Shown here one piece after another: positions 9,205 through 16,674 of a DNA stretch of 64,000 nucleotides. Source of the DNA: an uncultured Alistipes sp. (GTDB lineage: Bacteria > Bacteroidota > Bacteroidia > Bacteroidales > Rikenellaceae). The position numbers were made by a program, and so were the translations under genes. The stretch's first letter is position 1; the number at the start of each line of letters is the position of its first letter. The stretch is taken from positions 1-64,000 of the forward strand of contig UQKD01000017.1 in assembly GCA_900541585.1 (NCBI GenBank). Reading direction: 5' to 3'. The notes beneath the pieces were generated by a model. The model was not told where the DNA came from and ran no database searches. It worked only from the letters and a program-made list of their open reading frames with translations.

Positions 9205-10263
9205 TTACTGGGCCAGCAGCTCCGAGATCTTCTCGTAGAGCGCCTCGCCGCGCAGGTTCTTGGCGACGATCGTGCCTTGGCTGTCGATCAGGAAGTTCGA
9301 CGGGATGCCCTGGATGGCGTAATCCTTGGCGGCCTGGTTGTCGAAGCCTTTCACCTCGCTGACGTGCAGCCAGTCCATGCCGTTCTGTTCGACGGCGCCG
9401 AGCCAGTCGCCGCGGTCCTCGTCGAACGATACGCCGAAGATTTCGAAGCCTTTCTTGTGAAAATCCCCGTAGGTCTTCTTCAGGTGGGGAACTTCGCCCA
9501 TGCAGGGGCCGCACCACGAAGCCCAGAAATCCAGCAGGACGTATTTGTTCGCCGGGTTCTTGACCACCGATCCGAGCGATACCTGCTCGCCGCCGGCATT
9601 GGGCTGTGCGATGTCGATGAACGGCTGGCCGATGTCGGTTTTCATCTTTTGTTCGGCGTTCTCCTTGAGTTTCACCAGCGCGTCGGTCTGCTGCATGGCG
9701 GCCGGGAATTTGGCGATCTCGTCGAGCAGCTCCTGTCCCGAAAGCTCGTAGCCGAGCTGCTGGGCCAGCAGCATCACGCCGAAGAGGTTGTCGCGGTTCT
9801 GGTCCAGGACCGTGCGTGTCAGCTGTTCGTACTCCTGCTCGATGGCCTCGCGGCGCTCGGAGGTGGTTTCCGGATTGCGGAACTCCTGCACGAGGGTGTT
9901 TCCGGCCGTGGCATAGGCGTCGCTGGCGTCGTTGGCCGGCGTGCCCGTCACCTTCTTGCGGTAGGGGTTCTGTGCGTCGTCGGCCACGTTGATCGTGCCC
10001 GGTTCGAGGATCAGCATGGCGCCGAACGTCGCTCCGTCGTCGCGGGCGTCGCGCAGAATGGCCACCTGCGGATTCTCGGCCACGCCCTCGAAGCGGAACG
10101 CACCGTCGGCCACGGCCGCCGAATCGAGGATGTTGTCCTTCTCGTCGAAAAGGTAAACCATGCTGTTGGCCCCTTCGACCTTGCCGTCGATGGCGTACTT
10201 GTTTTTGTTGGCGCAGCTGCACAACACGGCGGCCGCCGCTGCGAGGATCAGGATTTTTTTCAT
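9205..10263 (-). CDS. TlpA-like thioredoxin lipoprotein with DUF4369-type N-domain (paralogue 3)
   Basis: A 352-aa member of the same family as the two genes ending at 6380 and 7452. The start is the ATG at 10263 (MKKILILAAAAAVLCSCANK), a lipoprotein signal. The redox motif is WASWCGPCMGEVPHL and the cis-Pro region is YAIQGIPSNFLIDSQGT. It is richer in Glu, Gln and Asn than the other two and has a long helical middle section. It starts four bases after the lpxD stop, so the two are cotranscribed. A link between envelope redox and lipid A genes is possible but not shown. Confidence 0.88.
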   Translation of the reverse strand: MKKILILAAAAAVLCSCANKNKYAIDGKVEGANSMVYLFDEKDNILDSAAVADGAFRFEGVAENPQVAILRDARDDGATFGAMLILEPGTINVADDAQNPYRKKVTGTPANDASDAYATAGNTLVQEFRNPETTSERREAIEQEYEQLTRTVLDQNRDNLFGVMLLAQQLGYELSGQELLDEIAKFPAAMQQTDALVKLKENAEQKMKTDIGQPFIDIAQPNAGGEQVSLGSVVKNPANKYVLLDFWASWCGPCMGEVPHLKKTYGDFHKKGFEIFGVSFDEDRGDWLGAVEQNGMDWLHVSEVKGFDNQAAKDYAIQGIPSNFLIDSQGTIVAKNLRGEALYEKISELLAQ

Positions 10264-10267
10264 CGAA

Positions 10268-11305
10268 TTATTTTTTTGTGAGTTCTGCAAGTTGTTTTTC
10301 CAGTGCGCGGACCTGCTGCGCCAGTTCGGGCAGGCGTTTGAATACGGCAGCCGAACGGTGGTACTGCATGCCCGGGAGGGCGGGGTATCCGAAGCGGATT
10401 TCGTCGTCGGGAACGTCCTTGTCGAGTCCGCTCTTCGAGCCGACCTTCACGCGGTCGCCGATCACGACGTGGTCGGCGATGCCCACCTGCCCCGCGAGGA
10501 AGCAGTTGCGGCCGACCTTCGAAGTCCCCGCAATGCCGGTCTGGGCCGACGATACGGTGTTCTCGCCGATCTGCACGTTGTGGCCGATCTGGATCAGGTT
10601 GTCGAGTTTCACGCCCCGGCGGATGACGGTCGAATCGGTCTTGGCGCGGTCGATGCAGGTGTTGGCGCCGATCTCCACGTCGTCCTCGATCACCACGTTG
10701 CCCAGCTGGGGGATCTTGTCGAATCCGCCCGCGGCGTTGGGCATGAACCCGAATCCGTCGGCGCCGATCACCGCTCCCGCATGGAGGATGCAGTTCGCAC
10801 CCACGATGCAGCCTTCGTAAATCTTGACTCCGGGGTAGAGCGTGGTGTTGTCACCGATCCTCACGCCGCGGCCCACGTAGACCTGGGGGTAGATCTGGCA
10901 GCCCTCGCCGATGGCGGCGTCCTCCTCGACGACCGCGAAGTCGCCGATGTAGCACTCCCGGCCGACCTGTGCCCGGTCCGAGACCGATGCGCGGCCGCTG
11001 ATCCCCTTGCGGCGGGGTTTGGCCGCGTTGTACATTTCGAGCAGCTTCAGGACGCAGGCGCCCGCGTCGTCCACCCGGACGAGTGTCGCGGTCACCGGCT
11101 GCGAAGGCTCGAACGCCCGGTCGACCAGCACGATCGACGCGCCCGTGGTGTAGAGGAAAGGTTCGTATTTGGGATTCGTGAGGTAGGCCAGCGATCCGGC
11201 CCTGCCCTCCTCGATCGAGGAGACGGTGTGCACCTTGGCGTCCTTGTTGCCGACGATGTCGCCGCCCAGGAACCCGGCGATCATTTCGGCTGTAAATTCC
11301 ATCAT
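10268..11305 (-). CDS. lpxD: UDP-3-O-acylglucosamine N-acyltransferase LpxD
   Basis: A 345-aa cytoplasmic enzyme of lipid A synthesis. It transfers a hydroxyacyl chain from acyl-ACP to the amino group of UDP-3-O-acyl-glucosamine. The N-terminal substrate-binding domain (about 1-100) is followed by many left-handed beta-helix hexapeptide repeats, for example IGDFAVVEEDAAIGEG and VGRGVRIGDNTTLYPG. The catalytic His lies in LHAGAVIGADGFGF. The C-terminal helix has FKRLPELAQQVRALEKQL. Two adjacent ATG codons open the gene; the first is used. Confidence 0.95.
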   Translation of the reverse strand: MMEFTAEMIAGFLGGDIVGNKDAKVHTVSSIEEGRAGSLAYLTNPKYEPFLYTTGASIVLVDRAFEPSQPVTATLVRVDDAGACVLKLLEMYNAAKPRRKGISGRASVSDRAQVGRECYIGDFAVVEEDAAIGEGCQIYPQVYVGRGVRIGDNTTLYPGVKIYEGCIVGANCILHAGAVIGADGFGFMPNAAGGFDKIPQLGNVVIEDDVEIGANTCIDRAKTDSTVIRRGVKLDNLIQIGHNVQIGENTVSSAQTGIAGTSKVGRNCFLAGQVGIADHVVIGDRVKVGSKSGLDKDVPDDEIRFGYPALPGMQYHRSAAVFKRLPELAQQVRALEKQLAELTKK

Positions 11306-11496
11306 AAATAAAGCGTATCGTTAGGTTATTCTATGTTGTGTCTGTTTTCGGTGTTGCCGGTTCCCGATATGCCGTTTGCGGCATGAAGTCCCCTCCGAGG
11401 AGGGGATTTAGGGGAGGGTCAGGCATGCAAGCGTCGCCGGCGGCGACAACGGTCGTTGGCAGCGTGAGACGGAATCTGATCGTATCTTGTAACCGT
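11306..11496. other. Short intergenic region with hairpins
   Basis: It holds three perfect small inverted repeats: ATGCCG-TTTG-CGGCAT (11369-11384), TCCCCTCC-GA-GGAGGGGA (11389-11406) and GTCGCC-GGC-GGCGAC (11433-11447). The G-rich stretch around 11389-11420 resembles a dispersed repeat common in Bacteroidales genomes (from memory). No gene is seen. One hairpin may end coaD transcription. Confidence 0.45.
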
Positions 11497-11967
11497 TCAT
11501 AAATAGTCCTCTATATCTATTCCTATGGGCATGAACTCTTCCACGGTGCGTCCGAACGAAAGCACCTCGCGCACGGTCGACGACGAGATGTCGGCCACGG
11601 GCGAGGGGGTGAACAGCATGACGGTCGTGATGTCGGGGTAGATGCGGTGGTTGGTGGCCTCCATCGTGCGTTCGTACTCGAAGTCGGTGGTGTTCCTCAC
11701 GCCGCGGATGATGGCGCAGGCTCCTGCCGCTTCGGCGAATTCGCCCGTCAGCCCGGTGTAGATGCACGCTTCGACGCGCTCATTGCCGCGGTAGATGTCG
11801 TCGATGAGCCGCTTGCGGTTTTCGACGGTCAGCAGTCCCTGCTTGGAGGTGTTGTTGCCGATGCCGATCACCACGCGGTCGAACAGGTTCAGCGCCTCGT
11901 CGACCAGTGCCGCATGGCCGCGTGTGAAGGGGTCGAACGACCCGGGGAAGATTGCAGTGCGTTCCAT
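11497..11967 (-). CDS. coaD: Phosphopantetheine adenylyltransferase CoaD
   Basis: A 156-aa enzyme making dephospho-CoA from 4'-phosphopantetheine and ATP, the penultimate step of CoA synthesis. The nucleotidyltransferase signature is FPGSFDPFTRGH at the N-terminus, and the C-terminal ISSSTVRE motif binds nucleotide. The ATG at 11967 is chosen because family members begin about four residues before the FPGSFDP motif. A TTG nine bases upstream lies inside a promoter-like box. Length is normal. Confidence 0.95.
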   Translation of the reverse strand: MERTAIFPGSFDPFTRGHAALVDEALNLFDRVVIGIGNNTSKQGLLTVENRKRLIDDIYRGNERVEACIYTGLTGEFAEAAGACAIIRGVRNTTDFEYERTMEATNHRIYPDITTVMLFTPSPVADISSSTVREVLSFGRTVEEFMPIGIDIEDYL

Positions 11968-11973
11968 ATCGGA

Positions 11974-11981
11974 CAAAGGTA
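11974..11981 (-). promoter_or_regulatory. -7 element abutting the coaD start
   Basis: TACCTTTG on the minus strand matches TAnnTTTG and ends seven bases before the coaD ATG, so the transcript would be leaderless or nearly so. No clear -33 TTTG was seen. Confidence 0.45.
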
Positions 11982-11982
11982 G

Positions 11983-12018
11983 AAAAAAAACGGAAAAGCA
12001 GCACGTTTTCCCGTTTTT
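11983..12018 (-). terminator. Terminator of the ECF sigma gene
   Basis: On the minus strand an AAAACGG(G)AAAA / TTTTCCGTTTT hairpin with one bulged G runs into eight T's. It lies about 20 bases past the sigma factor stop and partly overlaps the upstream region of coaD. Confidence 0.7.
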
Positions 12019-12039
12019 ATTCGTCGCGGCAGCGGCGGG

Positions 12040-12580
12040 TCACTCTTTGTGGAGCAGGCCGCGCAGGCGTCGCAGCGCCTTGCTCATCTGCGCTTCGACG
12101 GTCTTGACGGAAATTTGCATTTCGGCGGCTATTTCGGCGTTCGAGAGTTGTTCGCTGCGGCTTTTGAGGAAGACGTCGCGGCAGCGGCCGGGCAGCTGCG
12201 AGACGGCCTCGTCCACGAGCTGCATGATCTCGTCGGTTTCGATCTGCAACGGCTCGGGGCTGGCGAAAACCTCCCCCAGCTCTTCGAACGGGATGTAGGA
12301 AAAACGGTCGTCGCGCAGGCGGTTGAGCGCCCGGTTGCGCACGGCGCGGAACAGGTAGGCGCGTACCGAGACGGCGATCCGCAGCTCTGCGGCGTGCTGC
12401 CAGACATGGGTGTAGACATCGAGTACGACCTCTTCGGCCGAAGCGCGGTCGCGGAGCCAGAACTCGGCGAAGCGGCACAGCGGCGCATAGTGGCGGTCGA
12501 ACAGCTCCCGGAAGGCGGCAATTTCCCCCCCCCCGTCCGATTCTCAACCATAGGTGAAAGTCGTATTCGTTATCTGACAT
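12040..12580 (-). pseudogene. ECF-type RNA polymerase sigma factor, reading frame broken at a G10 tract
   Basis: It encodes an extracytoplasmic-function sigma-70 in two frames. From the ATG at 12580 the reading MSDNEYDFHLWLRIG runs into a run of ten G's and then leaves frame. The rest lies one base out of frame: sigma2 (AAFRELFDRHYAPLCRF and DVYTHVWQHA) and sigma4 with its helix-turn-helix (QLSNAEIAAEMQISVKTVEA). With nine G's the gene would encode an intact 179-aa protein, a normal ECF length. It lies at the far end of the SusCD locus whose SusC has an STN domain and whose first gene is a FecR anti-sigma, so it is the likely sigma partner of that locus. Either a phase-variable gene in the off state, a true pseudogene or a homopolymer error. 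Confidence 0.85.
12525..12534. repeat. G10/C10 homopolymer within the ECF sigma gene
   Basis: Ten consecutive C on the plus strand (G in the gene) near codons 16-19 of the sigma gene. One base fewer restores the frame. Long G/C runs in an otherwise mixed sequence are classic slipped-strand mutation sites. Confidence 0.95.
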
Positions 12581-12811
12581 GTACGGGTCTTTATTGCATA
12601 TATCAGTACATAAAGGTAATGAATCTTGGCGATATAAAAGCGATATAAAACAGTTTTCCGTATGCCCGGCCGTTGCAAGACGGCGGTTTTTCCGGTTTTC
12701 GCCCGGCTTTTCGATGCCCGGCCGGTTTTTTCCGGCATCCCGGTGTCCGCCCGGACCCGGCATCCTGTTTCGTTCCGGCGCCCGTCCGGAGTCGGATTGG
12801 CCGGAAACGAC

Positions 12812-12843
12812 AAAAGCCTGCGGGATCATCCCCGCAGGCTTTT
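12812..12843 (-). terminator. Terminator of the SusCD operon of region 2
   Basis: AAAAGCCTGCGGG (12812-12824) pairs with CCCGCAGGCTTTT (12831-12843) around a six-base loop; on the minus strand the 3' arm ends in TTTT. It lies 16 bases past the last gene of the operon and separates it from the sigma gene. Confidence 0.85.
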
Positions 12844-12858
12844 AGTAAGAACGCGTGA

Positions 12859-13920
12859 TTATTCGAGCAGTTCGTTATTGCCCCATACGTTCAGTTCTGC
12901 GATGCACCAGCCCCGGAAGGTCGGGTTGTAGGTCTTGTTCGTATAGCTGATATGGATACGGAAGCGGATATAGCGAGCGTGCTGGTAATTTTCGAGCATC
13001 GGGTCGATAACCACGGCAAGCGGATCCAGCGGAGTCTCGGGATCGGTCCTGTAGTCGCGATACTCCTGCCGGTAAGTCCAGTTCTGGTCGTTCTCGGCGC
13101 CCAGACCGTCGCCGGAGATCGTCTTGGCGGTCCAGACTTCGAGGTGGGCGATTCCGTAGCGGGCGCCGGCTTCAGGTTTGCCCGTGGTCATGTAGCGCTG
13201 CGAGAATTGGAGACCGCGCACGGTCACCTCGCGTCCCAGGTCGAGGACGAAGTCGTAGGGCGGATTGGCCTGTTCTTCATCGGCGTTGCAGTAACCGAAC
13301 GAGTTGATGTTTTCGTCGAACATCTTGTCGACCTCATAGCCGGGTTTCGCCTTGGGCGAGGCCAGCAGCTTCCAGTTGTTGCGGTCGAGCAGCATGGGAG
13401 CGGGCGGTCCCGGTTTGACGATCTTGTTGAAAAGGATGTAATGAACGTTGCCGGTCTCCGAGATCGTGGCCCGCGGATCGCCTTTGATCGAGTCGATGGC
13501 GATCGGCAGCAGATAGGCCTCCTCATCGGGCATGCGCTGGCTTTGCAGCTCCACCTTTATCGTTGACGAAAGCGTATTGTAGCGGGGCAGCATCACCTCG
13601 TCGGTCGAGAACGTATAGGCTTCCGACGGGCAGAGCTTGTAGGACGTGCCGTGAGCCTTGTTGTAGACGTCGACCAGCTCAGGAGCGGTCTTGAGCACTA
13701 CGGTGACGTAGTTGCCGCTGATCTGCTCGGCGGTGACACGGATATTGACGGTTTGCTTCTTGGGGCTTTCCAGCGAAATCACCTGTGCATCGGTCGAATA
13801 GGCGTTCTGAATGCCCAGTATGGCAGCCTCTTTTACCACCGGTCCGTCGTCGTCCTTACAGCCGGCCAATGCGACGAGCAGGGTGGCCGTAAGGGTGAGG
13901 AGTTTGGTATGTCGTGTCAT
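12859..13920 (-). CDS. Surface lipoprotein with DUF1735 and discoidin-like domains
   Basis: A 353-aa predicted lipoprotein (signal MTRHTKLLTLTATLLVALAG followed by C). Residues about 30-160 resemble the DUF1735 beta-sandwich found in many SusCD loci, including TVNIRVTAEQISGNYVTVVL. The C-terminal part from about residue 180 looks like an F5/8 type C (discoidin) binding domain, with DRNNWKLLASP, FVLDLGREVTVRGLQFS and ARYIRFRIHISYTN. Such proteins usually act as surface glycan-binding or accessory proteins. It is the last gene of the operon, 30 bases after the phosphoesterase. Ligand unknown. Confidence 0.8.
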   Translation of the reverse strand: MTRHTKLLTLTATLLVALAGCKDDDGPVVKEAAILGIQNAYSTDAQVISLESPKKQTVNIRVTAEQISGNYVTVVLKTAPELVDVYNKAHGTSYKLCPSEAYTFSTDEVMLPRYNTLSSTIKVELQSQRMPDEEAYLLPIAIDSIKGDPRATISETGNVHYILFNKIVKPGPPAPMLLDRNNWKLLASPKAKPGYEVDKMFDENINSFGYCNADEEQANPPYDFVLDLGREVTVRGLQFSQRYMTTGKPEAGARYGIAHLEVWTAKTISGDGLGAENDQNWTYRQEYRDYRTDPETPLDPLAVVIDPMLENYQHARYIRFRIHISYTNKTYNPTFRGWCIAELNVWGNNELLE

Positions 13921-13950
13921 AATCGGTTGGTTTTAGGGTTCGTGTCCGTG

Positions 13951-14844
13951 TTAGAATTTGACGTCGACCATTACGGGAATGTGGTCCGATGCCTGCTTGA
14001 TGTCGCCCTTGCGGAACGAGTTCATGATCTTGGTGCCGATCACCTCGCACTTGGCGTCGTTGCCTTTCCACAGCATGATGTAGTCTATACACTTGTTCGG
14101 TTTCTGCGAAGAGTGGGTGAAATCGTTCTCCCCGTGAGGAGTCAGCACCTTCCAGTCCTCCTTCAGGGTGATCAACGTAGTGGTTTCGGGACGGGCATTG
14201 AAGTCGCCGCCCAGGAAGACCGGTTTTTTCGACGCGGCGAACTCCTGTTCGATGACCTTGTTGATCTGTGCCACCTGCTCCAGCTGCGCGCGCGACGATA
14301 CGTGGTCGAGGTGGGTCGTGGCGAATACGTATTTCTCAAACTCGGCGACGACCATCACGCGCGGTTCGGCGCCGTCGCCCTTCGGCAGCGCAACGGAGAA
14401 TGTCCGGATGGGTTTCTCGTGGCAGACGATGCCGTCGCCATAGGCGCCGCCCTGATGGGCCATGGCGCGGAAGAAACTGTAATTCCAGTCCTGTCCCATC
14501 AGTTCGGCGAACTTCTTGAGCTGGAAGACGCGCATCGTGCGTACCGTGCAGCTGTCGAGTTCGCTGATACCCACGATGTCGGCCTTGGCTTCGGTCATCA
14601 TGTCGGCGACCATCTGGTAGCTGTCGGTGTATTTGGAGAAGATGCCGACGTTGTAGCTTACCAGACGCGTCGTACTCTCATTTTTCGGATAGTAGTCCAC
14701 ATCCGGTTTTTCGCCTTCGCCGGGTTTCAGGTGGGGCGGGATTTCGGTTTCGTCGAACGGTTTGTCGTTGCTGCATGCCGTTACCTTGCAGCTGAGTCCG
14801 AGCAACAGCAGGATTGTCAGGTATTTTTTGATCGTATGTTTCAT
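13951..14844 (-). CDS. Endonuclease/exonuclease/phosphatase (EEP) family lipoprotein
   Basis: A 297-aa predicted lipoprotein (signal ending LLGLSCKVTAC, then SNDKPF) with the EEP metal-dependent phosphoesterase fold. Visible motifs are SYNVGIFSKY (N-terminal Asn), GISELDSC (metal-binding Glu), GGDFNARPET (Asp-x-Asn) and QASDHIPVMV (Asp-His at the C-terminus). The family includes DNase I, sphingomyelinases and inositol phosphatases, so it cleaves some phosphoester; which one is not clear. It follows SusD with a 34-base gap, suggesting that a phosphate-containing ligand is processed at the surface or in the periplasm of this uptake system. Confidence 0.85.
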   Translation of the reverse strand: MKHTIKKYLTILLLLGLSCKVTACSNDKPFDETEIPPHLKPGEGEKPDVDYYPKNESTTRLVSYNVGIFSKYTDSYQMVADMMTEAKADIVGISELDSCTVRTMRVFQLKKFAELMGQDWNYSFFRAMAHQGGAYGDGIVCHEKPIRTFSVALPKGDGAEPRVMVVAEFEKYVFATTHLDHVSSRAQLEQVAQINKVIEQEFAASKKPVFLGGDFNARPETTTLITLKEDWKVLTPHGENDFTHSSQKPNKCIDYIMLWKGNDAKCEVIGTKIMNSFRKGDIKQASDHIPVMVDVKF

Positions 14845-14878
14845 TTTTTTTCGTGTTTTAAAGTTGTCTGTTTCGAAA

Positions 14879-16654
14879 TCAGAGGTCCAGTCCGTCGTTC
14901 CAGCCTGGGTTTTGCGTCAGGGCGCCGCCGGTCAGCGAGCGGTCGTCGGTCGGGATCGGGTACAGGTAGTCCCGTGTCTCGTTCCATTCGCCCTTATTGT
15001 CCTTGTGGGGCTCGATATAGCCGTAGCTGCCTTCCGAAAGATAGATGTCCTGGTCGACCTCCATCACCAGCGGAGCCTTGGTCGAGGGGGTCTCGCCCTT
15101 GCTCTTGAGGTAAATGTCGGGCGTTCCGTCGCCGTCGAGGTCGTACTCCTTGGTTCCCTCGGGGATGTAGATGCCGCGTAGCGGCTGGGTGAAGGTCTTG
15201 CCCTCCTTCCAGCGGATGATGTCGTAATAGCGGTGTCCCTCCTGCAGAAGCTCGATGCTGCGTTCGCGGCGGATTTCGAGAATGACGCCCTTGTTGGCTC
15301 CGCTTACGTTCGGATAGCCTGTTTCTGCGGCTGACAGGTAGGGGTCGGGGTTGGAGTTGGCGTCGTCCATATCGAGGTTGGGCATGCCTACTCGGTCGCG
15401 CAACTTCTTTATGGTCATGTTGATGTCATCCTGTGTCAGGGTTCCGATTTCGGCTTTGGCCTCGGCGTAGTTGAGGTAAACCTCGGCCGTGCGGAAGATC
15501 GGAAGGTCGGTGTACGAGAGGTTGTAGCCGTCGGACTCGAAGTTGGTCGGTGCGACGAACTTGATGGGCTGGTATCCCGTCATGCAGGTCGACAGGCTCG
15601 GCACCTCCTTTTTCGTAGAACCGATACGCGTGTATCCCGGTGTGCGGATCGACTGTTCGAGGCGTGGATCGCGGTTGGTGCACTGATCCTTGAATTCCAT
15701 CGTCTGCCAGCCCTGGCGGTCGGTGAAGCGCGAACCGTCGGCCATCAGATAGCTGTCGACGATCTTGCGGGTTATGCCCGGGCGGCCGTACGAGGTGTTC
15801 AGCGAGTAGAACGTACTGTTGTGGAAGACGCCGATGCTCTTGCTGTAATCGCGGGCGAGCACGATCTCGATCTCTTGCGCCTCCTCCGCTACGAACAGGT
15901 CGCGGTAGGCTACCTTGGTGCCACCTTCGGTGTAGAGACCATAACCGCTGTTGGTGATGAACTCCCCGGCTGCGGCGGCGGCCTGTTCGAGATACCATTT
16001 CCAGTCGTGTTCGTAGCCGTCGATGCCGTGATACTTGCGGAACGTGCCCTCGAAGAGGCAGAAGCGCGACTTGAGCGCCAGCGCCGTCCATTTCGTCACG
16101 CGGTAGATGTTGCGGTCGGTCGGCAGGTGGAAGATGGCGAAGTCGATGTCTTCGATCATGCGCTGCATGACGAATTCGCGCGAGTCGCGGGGGCGTTTGA
16201 GTTCGGGATCGGCCGAACCGAGGGGCTTGGCATACCAGGGCACGTCGCCGAAGCGCTTCACCTTCTCGAAATAGAAGTAGGCGCGAAAGAAGCGGGCCAA
16301 AGCGTCGTAGCGCGTCCGGACCTCGGTGTCCTTGCAGTTGACCGAATATTCGAGCAGCGTGTTGATGTCGCGCAGGCCGGTCCAGGTCCAGCCCCCGCCC
16401 GATGCCGGGATCGTGCGGCCGCCGCGCATCTCCTGGGGCAGGTCGCTGTGGATGAGGTTGTCCCAGTACTCGTTGTAGAGTCCGTCGCTCGGGAATGACG
16501 TATAGAATTTGTTGCTGAAGGCCTGCAACTCGTTTTCGTTCGAGAAGAAGGTCTCGGGCGACATCTTCGACAGCGGGTATTTGTCGAGCCAGTCCTCGCA
16601 CGACGAAAGCGTCAGGGCGCAGCCTATGGTCAGTATCGATAGAATCTTTTTCAT
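14879..16654 (-). CDS. SusD/RagB-family outer membrane nutrient-binding lipoprotein
   Basis: A 591-aa SusD-like protein; the start is the ATG at 16654 (MKKILSILTIGCALTLSSCE), a lipoprotein signal with Cys in LSSC. Typical features are the DWLDKYPLSKMSPETFF opening, TPR-like helices, and the C-terminal EIRRERSIELLQEGHRYYDIIRW motif of the family. It forms the lid of the SusC transporter encoded 20 bases upstream. The ligand is unknown; the neighbouring phosphoesterase hints at a phosphorylated molecule. Confidence 0.95.
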   Translation of the reverse strand: MKKILSILTIGCALTLSSCEDWLDKYPLSKMSPETFFSNENELQAFSNKFYTSFPSDGLYNEYWDNLIHSDLPQEMRGGRTIPASGGGWTWTGLRDINTLLEYSVNCKDTEVRTRYDALARFFRAYFYFEKVKRFGDVPWYAKPLGSADPELKRPRDSREFVMQRMIEDIDFAIFHLPTDRNIYRVTKWTALALKSRFCLFEGTFRKYHGIDGYEHDWKWYLEQAAAAAGEFITNSGYGLYTEGGTKVAYRDLFVAEEAQEIEIVLARDYSKSIGVFHNSTFYSLNTSYGRPGITRKIVDSYLMADGSRFTDRQGWQTMEFKDQCTNRDPRLEQSIRTPGYTRIGSTKKEVPSLSTCMTGYQPIKFVAPTNFESDGYNLSYTDLPIFRTAEVYLNYAEAKAEIGTLTQDDINMTIKKLRDRVGMPNLDMDDANSNPDPYLSAAETGYPNVSGANKGVILEIRRERSIELLQEGHRYYDIIRWKEGKTFTQPLRGIYIPEGTKEYDLDGDGTPDIYLKSKGETPSTKAPLVMEVDQDIYLSEGSYGYIEPHKDNKGEWNETRDYLYPIPTDDRSLTGGALTQNPGWNDGLDL

Positions 16655-16674
16655 AGCTCTTCTCATTTAAGCGG

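Noticed and set aside
12643..12809. Repeated CCGG/CGGTTTT-type elements in the gap before the ECF sigma gene
   Set aside because: They are short and irregular, without a consistent repeat unit or a strong hairpin other than the terminator at 12812.
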